This document shows positions 11,913 through 22,278 of a stretch of DNA of 64,000 nt, piece after piece. The translations under genes and the position numbers were made by a program. The stretch is from Undaria pinnatifida (Eukaryota; Sar; Phaeophyceae; Laminariales; Alariaceae): assembly GCA_012845835.1 (NCBI GenBank), contig JABAKD010000020.1:14784471-14848470 (forward strand), read 5' to 3'. Under the pieces are notes generated by a model that saw only the letters and a list, made by a program, of their open reading frames with translations, did no database searches and was not told the DNA's origin. Position 1 is the first letter of the stretch. Every line of letters starts with the position of its first letter.

Positions 11913-12289
11913 CCTAAGATACGATCTTCGTAGAACCCTCGCCCTAGAACATAAAACCACGATTACAGGGACTGCGATTCCTGTAGTGAACAACATCAAT
12001 ATCACGGCTGCTAATTTCTGCGCGGCGTAACTTGATGCTTGGAATCCGGTAGGTTTCGCCTACGCTACGATGTGTATTGACTACGATAGTACGATGGCAA
12101 TTCCACACTGATTGACAACTCTGTAGGCTACCTGCTACTTACTGCTGCTGTGGCGCTGCAGCAGGTGGTAACAGGGAGCTGTACATTCGCTACTTAACAT
12201 TGATAATGGCCATAGATAGGTTGATGATACCTATTTCTTAACACGCGCTTTTACCTGTCCCTCCCTCCCCGCCCGTCTGACCAGAGGAT

Positions 12290-15200
12290 TTCGGGGAGCT
12301 CACGCTATCACACCATGCCCCGACGGGTGCATCGGCTTTCGTGCCCGGCCCCCTCACTTGTGGCGGTGGTTTTCACCTCCGTTACGATAGCGCCGATAGC
12401 TTCACCTTGGCAAACGAACAGTTGCTCGCGGTTAACTTGATCGCCAGTAACGGCTCACCAGCCCTTACAGGAAGCTATTTCGTCGAAACGCTGCCCCAGC
12501 CGGACCTCCTTTTTGCCGCAGAGCACTTTGTCGCCTCAGGGTGACAGGTCCTTCCCATGGTTGGCACAGCCAACCTTGCGCCCGGCAATCTTGTAAGAAT
12601 CGCCCGCGCTCCTTTGCTACGCATGCCCATTGACGTTTTCAAGCGTACAGACAGCGACCTCGCCCTCTTCCCGTCCACGGACGTGTCTGAGGTTAAGGCT
12701 GTTTTAGAGCCTTCCCTCACAGCAGCTGCAGCCACGGCCTCGCCCTCGCCTGCCCTGCTCGAGAGTTTGACCCGGAATAACGTGCTTCGTTCCTGCGCGT
12801 CTGGGATAGTCTGCCGATGCATATGCGCAACATAGCCTTCGATTTACCTAGCCCGGAGTGGAGTCCTGTGGCCATTGAAGAACTAGGCGACGTTCTCTGT
12901 GAATTTCCGATTTTTTTTCCGGACCTCAAGAGATTTTGGCTCTCCTTGCTTTCTGATGTCTTTCGAGATTTCGGTGCCGGAGGGCAACGCACCTGTCACC
13001 TCCCGGCCCCACCGTACCAACCCGATTTTGGCCTAAGAGGTGGACGCCACTCTCAATCAGTATGCCGCTATTAATAGCGGTCTGACCCAACGTTCGACTT
13101 CGCCGTACTCGAGCCGCATGGTGGTCATTCCAAAACGTTCAGGCGGTGTTCGGATCACTGTCAACTACAAGAAGCTCAACGACATCAGCAGACATAGTCA
13201 GCTGCCGATCCCGCGGGTGGATCAGGTTCTGAACTCATTGGGCAAAGGACGCCTTTTCTCCTTTTTCGACCTTGCATCAGATGGTCGCGCACAAGAACAC
13301 GGTTTCACTCACGGGGTTTTGCACTCCAACGAGTCTTCACGAAAGGTTGGCTACGCCTCAGGGCAGCAGCGCATTGCCTGGTTGGTTTGTCAACGTCACT
13401 AACGAAGTTACCAAGGGCTTGGAACAGGTTACGGCGTGTCTGGTCGATGTAATCGTGTTCGATCCAGGCCTGTCGGCCCATGTCAAGACCATTCGTGCCC
13501 TCTTCAAGCGACTACACAAGCACAATCTCAAGCGCTCTCCCTCGAAAGCCCCGCTCGATACGACGGACGCCGATTTCCTGGGTCACTCCATTTCGCCCGC
13601 GGACGTGCGCCCAAACGCAGAGAAATTGTCGGCTTTGATTCTCATGCCCATGCCCCGCGATCTGAAGCAGCTGTGCTCTCTCCTGGGTGGCCTTTCGCAC
13701 GATCGAGAGTTGAGAATTCCTGCGAAATAGGTCTAAACGGTTTCGGCCAATCACCGCCCTCCGCAGGAATGGCAGGTTTTGTTCACACCGGCTGTGGAAG
13801 CCTTCGTGCGTGACATGTCGCCGCATCACCGGCCCTGGTCTTCCCCAATTGGGACGCCGTCGAGGACGGCTCCCATCTATTCCGGGCGTACTGCGACGCC
13901 AGCATCAATGGTTTGACGCTACGCTTCAAGCAGGAGAAGCCCGACGGCTCCGTGAGGCCCATCGCCTATGTTAGACGCGCTACCCTCGACTCGGAAAGAT
14001 AGTGGATCCCGCTCGATTTTGGAAGCAGGTAGCATTATTAGTGCGATCAAGAGCCTTCGCGGCTACCTTTTGGGCATGAAGTTTCGCGTTTTTTCGGATC
14101 ACAAGATCCTGAAAAATATTGGAATAGTTGGGGACCATGACGCGCGAGTCCGGCGGTGGTTCGAGTATCTCACCGCGTTCGACTACGCACTCGAGGACCG
14201 AAAGAGCACGCCAATCGTAATGTCGATTTCCTTTCACGGCTACCACAGCCCGCGACTGAGCCATGACCCAGGCTACTGTAGGGGGGGCCCTTTTTCGGCC
14301 CTGAATTTCAGTGGCTAGGGATCACTCGCGCGAGTAACCCCTTCGTTCTTTTGCGATCTTACGTTTTCTTCACGTTTGGTTTTGACGAAATCGATCCGCA
14401 ATGCGAAGGTAATCTAAGCTGCTCCAAAACAAGTGCCTAAACCATTTTCATCCGTGAGGTACAGAGTCACTCGTGCGAGTGGCTCAAACACACCAGTGAA
14501 AACGGGGGTACCCCCCCTACCGTAGCCTTGGTCCCATATACCTCGTCAAGGCTTGCGTCCTACACCCCTTCTTCACGCAGGTTCCCGGCTTTGGCTTGGG
14601 TGGGCTGATGCCCCAGCCCGATAGCGCCGTTTGGGTGGGCTCTCTTTGACCTCCACTGATTTTCGAGATTTCGTGCACACGGGCCACGTATGAGGATTGG
14701 CGACATTTTTGCTCCTGCGAGGAGATTCGTAGCCCGTGTTTCTGCTTTCGTCGACACCGGTGATGACCGCCTCGGCCGCCCACCATTTCACTCCGGTTTT
14801 CGCGTGCCTTTCGGAGCCACTCCGCAAAAATTACACCCACCGACCCCTACGCCCTCTTCGGAAGCTTCAGTGGCATTGACCCCCTCGGGTCTTATCTTCA
14901 CTCTGACACGGCGAAGAACTGCCGCTGCCGCCGGCGCCGAGCAACCTGCTGTTGACCACAGTTTCGGATCCGGCAGGGTTCCTTGGTCGTTTTCTTCTCG
15001 GGTCGACCATCCACCGCACGTTCTGCGCCCTCGACCGCCTTTGGCCGTTGCCCCGGGTCCACCTCGGGCCCCAGCGCCTTTCCCGACGGTGCGCATCTCG
15101 TCTGACCGCGACCGAGCGGAGGCTTTGCGCGCTCTGCTTTTATTGACGCTCGACCCCTTCGGGACCTCCTTCCGTTTCTACGGCCGATTTGGACGCCCTT

Positions 15201-17470
15201 AGCGCTGCTGTCCAATTGCGCTCTGGCGATTACGCTGCGCGTTATGTGCACACCGACTGGGAGGGAGAGCAACACGCAGAGCCTGCGTGTTACGCCACTG
15301 TCCAATATGTTCTTAACGGTCGGCCAATGGCCCTTCCCACCGAAGCTAATTCCCCTCGCACCAGCGCCCTTCCTTTTAGGAGGTTCTGGTGCTCGCTGGC
15401 AAACGCCGCCTCCATACTACCGACGAGGACATTGTCCTCCTCGTCCGCAATCCAACCTCGACCCCCTGCTCCTTACGACCGGCGGGACGCGCGGCTTGTG
15501 TTTTGGGTTGTGGGTGGCCATTTCGTATTTACATGCCGTTTCTCATGCGCCCTTGGATCATTAAAGCCTGCCATTCGATTGCTCCTGCCATCTCGGCACG
15601 GCACGTACACTTCGAGTGCTCAAACTACTGGTGGATAGGAAAAAGCATTTGCACCCGCTGGTGGCTGCGCCACTACCTGAAGCGCCAAGCGTGAAAGACG
15701 CTGCCATTGACGGTTCGTAGGCCCGTCATCTGGATTCCCCTTTCTCCGGGACCGGGCATTGCGGTCAGCGTGAACTGCTTTGAGCCACTGCCTATCACGT
15801 CCCAGGATAACACCTACATTTTTCTTTTCGCCGACCGTTTTAGCCGCCACGCGGACATGTTCGCAATCGCCATCGCTGAATTCACAGCTGGGGGTACGGC
15901 CAACGTTCTTATCCACCGGCACATTCTCCTTTGGGGGTGCCCGCGTAGTATCCTCTCGGGGAACGGCCTCCAGCTCTGCTCCAAGTATTTTCATGTTGTC
16001 TACGAGCTTCTTGGTGTTCGAAAAATCGTCACCAGCTCCTATCACCTGAGTGGTAACGGTGGTGTGAAGCGTGTCAACCACACAATGGCCAAAATGCTGG
16101 CTATGGGTGCCAACGAGCGCCGAGGCGATTAGGACGCGCAACTGCCTCACGGGGAGTTTTCCTACAACAATTCGGTCAGCGTCGCCACTGGTCTGGCCCC
16201 CAACGAGGTTCACATGGGCAGACTCCCGCGCCTCCCTCTTGCTATCTCGACCATTCCGGGATCGCCAGCCATCATAGCCTGGCCCGCGTCCACCTCGCAT
16301 ATTGCGACCTGGTGTCAGCACTCCAACAGCGCGCCAACAATATTGCTTCGCGAAATGCATGCTTTGACAGTTTCTCGTGCGGAACGGCGAAACTCAGCCC
16401 TTTCGGGCGCTTTGCGCCAGGTTCCTAACTTCGTTGTAGGTAATTAAGCTCGGCTGTACAATACCGCTTCCACTATTCGCCAAGGCGCGAAGGCCGGCAC
16501 GGATGCCAAGGCGCTCAAGGCCAAACTTTCACTCAATTGGACGGGTCCTTACAAGGTCCTCGCGGTCGGCCCCTTTCCCTCTAGCGACACACCGGACGAT
16601 CCCCCCCTCGGGGATAAACTCCTCTATTAGAATCTCCCCACAGACATGCCCGGCGCAGATGTACACCACCGTGTCTCCGTCTAGCGCTGCAATCCCTGCG
16701 CCAACCGCCACGACCGCGGAAACATGCGTAAGTTTTTCCGGATGAGTTGACGCAATACGTGCTCAACAATTTCCCAACATACCCCTCCCCATACCGTGTC
16801 ACACAGGACGACGTGTTGCCGCCCCTCCAGCGGCTCGAGGTGGAAAAGATCACCGGCCATCAATCGCTCCGCGGCGGGGGTGGGGTCATCGCGGTGATGT
16901 ACGAAGCATTAGACTGGGCTCGCTCGCCCATCATGGGAACGGGAGATGGACCTCCAGCCCTCACTACAACGTATTTGCTCTACTGGGCTGGCACTCCGAG
17001 CCAGCACCACAAAACCAACCGCCTACTACATCGTCAGATGCGCATCGGGGCTGCACAACGGGCACTTTCTCATGCTAACCGCGAGCGATTTTTGTGGCGC
17101 CTGGATACGGCCGCATGCCGCGCGCTGACTGGTTATGCCACTACAGCACTACGGTGCTGCCCAGCGGGGTTTATTTTTGGTACAAAGCCGACGACGGCTT
17201 GTGGTAGCTACGGAGAATCAGCGAGGGTACAACCACCGACGGAGAATATTTGACACGTTTTCTAGACGACCCGTGACCGATCAAGCTTCCGCCCTCTCTC
17301 GGCTCGCTACACGAGTTTGATAGGAGGGATTCAAGGTTCCTGGTGCCTTCAACTCCGTCGGCGTAGATCAGTTGAACGCGGGATTCAAAGTAACGAAGGT
17401 GAATCTCGAGGCGCTGACGTGGCTAGTTGGTGTTCGTGCCACCACCGCGCTCGAGTATTATTAGATCCTG
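12290..17470 (+). mobile_element. Degenerate Ty3/gypsy-type LTR retrotransposon (pol region)
   Basis: In order on the plus strand, with many stops and frameshifts: an unassigned N-terminal part (12340-12830), reverse transcriptase (about 13090-13730; IPKRSGGVRITVNYKKLND, GRLFSFFDLAS, LGHSISP), RNase H (about 13860-14230; CDASI, FRVFSDHK), a Pro-rich linker (14540-15550), integrase zinc region and core (15560-16130) and a long C-terminal region (16740-17470) with ITGHQSLRGGGGVIAVMYE. The catalytic YxDD of the transcriptase reads CLVD. In integrase all three acidic DDE residues are replaced (NCFEPLP, ILSGNG, GVKRVNHT), and the zinc-finger cysteine pair reads YLKRQ. The copy is therefore long dead. 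No flanking LTRs were recognised, so the outer ends are unknown. Confidence 0.85.
14265..14533. mobile_element. Terminal-inverted-repeat element (MITE) nested in the Ty3/gypsy copy
   Basis: The left end GACCCAGGCTACTGTAGGGG pairs with the reverse complement of the right end (GACCAAGGCTACGGTAGGGG). The bases CCAT at 14261-14264 recur at 14534-14537, a candidate 4-bp target duplication. Inside are two near-palindromes, CACTCGCGCGAGT and CACTCGTGCGAGTG. It lies between the RNase H and linker regions of the retrotransposon, so it inserted later. A diverged copy starts at 37920. No transposase. Confidence 0.75.
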
Positions 17471-18965
17471 TTTTCACGGTTTGGGAGTCTGGGTCTTCGG
17501 GAGATATCCGTTTTCTGGGCTTTGGATTTAGCTTTCATGGCGAGAACGTCCCGTCAATTCTTCGCCCGGTTTCGACGTCGTTCCCGTAGGGTGAAGTGCG
17601 ATGTAAATTCCGCGCGCAATTTGGGTTTCGTAAGTAATGCTCTAGCGATCTGATACGCTTTTACGACCGCTCGGGGTTTGCTGTCGAGATTTCGACTACC
17701 CCCTGCCTTCGACCTCAGAGTTGTCGTATTTATTGTTCTTTCTGCGCGGTTCCCCGTTTTCCTTTTTTTCTGTCCACTTTGTTCTCATTCCCGCATAAAT
17801 CTGACGAAAGTGATAGCTCTCGCGTCTGTCGATTGTTTCGCCATTGTCGCTGGGTTTTCTGTAGTCCGTTTCCCGTTTCCCGATCTCCATTTTTGGTTTT
17901 CTGCTTTAACTTTTTCCCTGAGGCTTCGTAGCCTCGCAGTGAACTCGTGGAGGTGTGGGAGTGAGCTTAGACGAGCCGCATCTTTGAGTCGTGTTCTAAA
18001 CCGTGGAACCGATACTTTCATGGATCTTCCATATTTCTGCATGTACGGCTCATCAGGGTGGGCTAGTGTTATGTTATCGTCCTGGGATCTTAGCAAAAGG
18101 ACACGCCATTGCACTTTTAGGATCTAGAATGCGGGATAGGGATCATACGGATACGACGATCCGTGTTACATAAGGGATAATGGGATAAAAGGGTTTCGCG
18201 TGTGCCTCTGAAGGCGTGTATGTAATGGAAACTAAACTCCATCATAGGGTTGTGCATGTTGCAATGAGGCATTTTAGCCTCATTATCACGAGGTGTCGGG
18301 GAATGTATAGCCTATTTTTTTCGTTTGTTTCGAATAGCCGCATCTTCGATCCCCTTTCCAATTCTGGATGTTTTGTTGACATCCTGTGATTGCCATGTGA
18401 TCTTCATCTACGACTATTCAGGGTGGCCTATTTGTAATGGAGTGCTCTCCATAGAAGGATAGTTTAAGATTCGACGTGAAACCATGGCACGGTTGAGGTG
18501 AAACCACGTGATATTAGATGTCACACGCACGTCAAGGCCATCACATATGGGTGATAATAATAATGTAGGTGACGATGATGGGACAACAAGCAGGACGCCC
18601 CTCATCCCACTACCCTGCCCTACCCTGCCTAGCCCTGTTCTGTCTGTCTTTTAGCATTCTATTTATGGAAATAATGTATAAGCTTCAAGCCCTACCAGCG
18701 AGCCATGAGGGGAGACAAATAGAGACTCCAGAACCCATGAGGGGCATGCTTCCCAACACCGCGACCAACCACGCACCCCCCGCTCGGAGTACCGTGACAT
18801 GTACGTATATGGGAAAAAGGGCATACGACGCATTTTGGCATCGCGTACAGCGATCCTGTGGCCAGTTGGATTAATAAAACAAGATCTCTATTGATACTAT
18901 CATACTGGTTTCGACGGGTAGAAGAGGGAGCCGAGTTGTTCATGCGAAAATGGCATGAGACGGGC
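17471..18965. other. Intergenic stretch, nothing recognised
   Basis: No gene, RNA or repeat family shared with the rest of the window was recognised. A T-rich open frame at 17678-18127 has no protein-like character. The sequence downstream of the retrotransposon gave no match to the sequence upstream of it that would mark a pair of LTRs. Confidence 0.4.
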
Positions 18966-19290
18966 AGACGTAGAGCTGCAGAGCGGGGGGGCAGGGGGGG
19001 AGGGGGGGAGGGGAGGAGGGGGGTAGGGGGGTAGGGGGGTAGGGAGGTAGGGGGGTAGGGGGGTAGGGGGAGAGGGGGGGGAGGGGGGGAGGGGAGCAGG
19101 GGGGGAGGGGGGGAGGGGGGAGGGAGGGAGGGGGGTGGGAGGGAGGGGGGAGGGGGGAAGGGGGGAGGGGGGAAGGGGGGAGGGAGGAGGGGGGAAGGGG
19201 AAGAGGGGAAGGGGGGAGGGGGGACGGGGGGAGAGGGGAGGGGGGGAGGGGAGGAGGGGGGAGGGGAGAAGGGGGGAGGGGGGGAGGGAG
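18966..19290. repeat. Purine-rich G/A microsatellite field
   Basis: Over 320 bases the plus strand is almost only G and A with occasional T, in units like GGGGGGAGG and GGGGGGTA. All G-runs lie on one strand, so it could form G-quadruplexes. The proline-leucine-serine frames on the minus strand are artefacts. Confidence 0.9.
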
Positions 19291-19930
19291 GGGCGTCCTG
19301 CCCAAGAGACTAAGGTCTGGGTCTAGTCATCATCGTCTTGAAATTGTGGGCGATAGCCGTCACATGTTAGCGTAAGGCCGCCCTGACTTCTTCGCCTTGT
19401 TGAGTTCTCTCCCTAGTGCCATTGATGCACTTGATACCCTCTATGAGCCCAATGCCGTCTTTAGTCAGTTCCTAGGGACTGCTAGTATGACGTTTTTTCT
19501 CTCTTCATTCCATTGCTTCCTCCTCTTGTCTTGTCTTCTCTCGCTTTTCTTGTCTTTTCTCTTTTTCCCTTTGTTTTGTTTCGTTTTCTTTGTTTCTTTT
19601 TTTTAATTGACTTGCGTCTGACGTGCGTATGCGTAGTGATAGGTACTACGTGCAACATATACGTGGCAGTCTTTCCTGGATGGCAAGCGGCAAAGTCGGT
19701 TTTCCACGCGCGAGTAGTGAGACGTATGTACCAGTATGGACCTGTCACATCGTAGGCTGACTCCCGACTTCACTTTGATATGTTTCTGGCGGAGGCAGGA
19801 ATTGCGTCAACTGCGATATACGAAGTATGCGCGTACCACCTTTGGTTTGTGTGTGTTTTCCCTGGGGGTATTCCTCAGCTCCAGAGTGACTAGATGAAGC
19901 CTGTCCTGTGACCACGGACTTTATGAAGCA
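19290..19930 (+). repeat. Dispersed repeat R3, uninterrupted copy
   Basis: About 640 bases match, on the minus strand, 62300-62037 and then 61361-60940. Shared blocks include GGCCGCCCTGACTTCTTCGC, AGTGCCATTGATGCACTTGA, AATGCCGTCTTTAGTCAGT, GACTTGCGTCTGACG and AGTCCGTGGTCACAGGACAG (reverse). One frame stays open over the first third in both copies (PSAIDALDTLYEPNAVFSQ), hinting at a decayed coding end, perhaps of a retroelement, but the family is not recognised. This copy lacks the insertion that splits the other. Confidence 0.75.
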
Positions 19931-20109
19931 TAAAATGAAAATACACTCCAGCTGTGAGATCGAAGATTTTGTCGAAACTCATCTTTGCAAGCTGTGTGAT
20001 ACTCCGATCGTGCGCATTACGAGTTGTGTGTCGTCATTAAGGATATAGGTCGGCGACTCCTCTTGGAACTACAGTGTAGCTATCAGGGTCAACAGGGTGA
20101 TGTTAGTCA

Positions 20110-21175
20110 GTCTGTGCGCGGAAACTATAAAACCAGTTTCTGAGGGGGACAAAATCTGACAGCTGTGGAAGGAAATGCATCCGTTTATCAAGTGAATCCT
20201 GTAAGTCGAATAACCGGTGAGGGGAGGGCGGAGTTTTGAAGGACGTGGGGGCCTGGTTTTGATCAAAAGGGAGCCGGGTTGGAGGGGGGGGGAAGGGGGG
20301 GGGGGGGGCGGACGGGCGGGCAATTTGTGCGTGGAAGCTATAAATCCTTCAAGTGGATAAAACTGACGGTTTCGGAAAAAAAAAAAAATGCACCCGTTTA
20401 TCATGGGGGGGGTTGGGGCGGGGGGGGGCGGGGGGGGAAGCTCAATCTGTGCGTGGAAACTATACATTCTTCAAAGGGGATAAATAAATGTGACGGTTTT
20501 GGAAAGAATGCATCAGTTTATCATGTATATCCTGGTGTAAGTCGTACAATCAGTGAGTGAAGGGCGGAGTGTTCGAGGGGGTGGGGGTGGGAGGGGGTGG
20601 GGGGGTGGGGAGGTGGGGGGTGGGGGCGGGGGGGGGGGGGGGAGGTGGGGGCGGGGGGGGTCGGGGGGCGGGGGGGGGGGGGGGGAGGCTGTAGGTGACA
20701 TAGATGTAGGGGTTTGTTATACGTGTGGTGCTAGGTCTAGGCGATGGTGCGGGTGGTGGGGAAGGACGGGGCGTTCGGGGGGGGGGGGGGGGGGGGGGGG
20801 GGGAAGCAGCGGCATGGATGGCTCTAGAAAGATAATGAGGTGATATCCAGTGCGTTAAGTGTTTATTAATCTGGCGGATTTCGATATCAGGTGGGGCGTT
20901 TGAGCAAGGGAGAGCGAGAAAGGGGGGGGGGGGGGGGGGAGGGATTTTCAGGACTTTTTTTTTTTCACATGTAATATTCAAATACACTCCGGCTGTGAGA
21001 TCAAAGATATGTAGGGGCTTGTTATACGCGTGGTGCTAGGTCTAGGCGATCGTGCGAGTGGTGGGAAAAGAGGGGGCGTTTGAGGAGGGGGTTGAGAGGG
21101 GTGGGGGGAAAAGAATGAAAACTACGTCATGGATGGTCAGAAAGATAATGACGTGATATCAACTTCGTAGATATT
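20110..21175. repeat. Minisatellite-like field of degenerate 100-170 bp units with G-runs
   Basis: One unit type starts GTGCGYGGAAACTATA and ends GCATCMGTTTATCA (near 20117, 20326 and 20450). A second starts GTAGGGGYTTGTTATACG and ends GATAATGASGTGATATC (near 20713 and 21012). Each is separated by G-runs of up to 20 bases, all on the plus strand. No gene. Confidence 0.75.
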
Positions 21176-21413
21176 ATATGCGAGTTGATGTGAGAAAAAA
21201 AACAACAACATAGTAGTGAGTGACCGACGAGGAATCTGCTTACGTCGTAGTGGAGAGATCTGCAAGAAGGTGGCCTGTGCCTGTTCGCAGGGCCCTCTTG
21301 TTATTTACCAGGTATTATTGTATCTGGCAGTACAGCCTTGGTACAGCCAAGGTACAGCATGCAGCAAAGAAAGTAGCATACATACCTGTACTACATAGCA
21401 GCAACACAGAACA

Positions 21414-21555
<142 letters not shown>

Positions 21556-21559
21556 AACG

Positions 21560-22192
21560 ACAACAACAACTCGGCCGACCGTACCTATTATTGCCGCTAT
21601 TATCATTGCTGCTGCGTATAGATACTAACTCGTACAACTACAACAGCAAGCAGTCTGAGCGCGAAAGAAACGTGAAGTTTTTACAGTTAGTAGTACCCGT
21701 ACATGTTATTTGTAAACTTCGCCCATCACGCAGTGAACAAAGCAGTAAGTAGTATTAACAGTAGTAGTGAATAATAGATGGTCTATAGAGGCTACACACG
21801 TGCCTACAAGCAGCCGCGAACGCCCACAACCACACCCTCTACATGCGACAATTCTACTTGCTGCTGCTGCTGCTGCTCTTCTCCTGTTCTATCTGATCTC
21901 GTCTTCCTTATGCACAGCATGCTGTATGATATCCATCGCAAATAAAGCATTGTTCTGTCGTTGTCTGTTGTTGCATACCTGGTCAGTGGTCAGTGCTACC
22001 TGGTTGTGGTACACAGAGGTACTACTTCTAATACCAGAACTTTCCCTGAAAAGTGTCGTTGGTGGTGGTGTTGGTGTTTTCGTGTTTTTTTATATTCGTC
22101 GAGATTTCGGTGCAGCCGTTATCGTACCTACGAAACATACTACGTACGAAAAGCCATTACCGACCGACAAACGCACCTCTTAGGACCTCCCG
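21560..22192. other. Upstream region of the 14-3-3 gene
   Basis: No gene recognised. It contains short TACTACTAC/GCTGCTGCT runs near 21850-21880. It is the likely proximal promoter region of the 14-3-3 gene that starts at 22279. Confidence 0.4.
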
Positions 22193-22200
22193 TATAAAAA
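22193..22200 (+). promoter_or_regulatory. Candidate TATA box of the 14-3-3 gene
   Basis: TATAAAAA lies 79 bases before the start codon at 22279, after which the leader is CT-rich (CAACCTCTCTCTTCATCTG). A transcription start near 22220-22230 would fit, giving a 5' leader of about 50 bases. This is position and sequence only; no experimental support. Confidence 0.5.
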
Positions 22201-22278
22201 ACCACGCTGCTCGCACGAAAACACAACGCAACCTCTCTCTTCATCTGTTTCCTCTCAACTCACGCACTACTAGCTGTC

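Larger units (their letters stand above)
8816..12289. other. Intergenic region without a recognisable gene
   Basis: After the flavoprotein stop there are ATG/GATGAT microsatellites (8837-8912), a GCAGCAGTACGG-type short repeat near 9270-9400, AG-rich runs (9600-9700) and G-runs (10100-10165 and 10955-10970). No open frame has convincing protein character on either strand. A segment at 10555-10690 and a poly(A) tail near 11890 are listed separately. Confidence 0.6.

Noticed and set aside
15189-15638. Independent gene in the 15.2-15.6 kb open frame
   Set aside because: It is one frame of the decayed linker/integrase part of the Ty3/gypsy element, with homologous residues continuing in other frames.
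11140-18560. LTRs flanking the Ty3/gypsy element
   Set aside because: No convincing long direct repeat was found between the two flanks. They may be lost or too diverged to see by eye.
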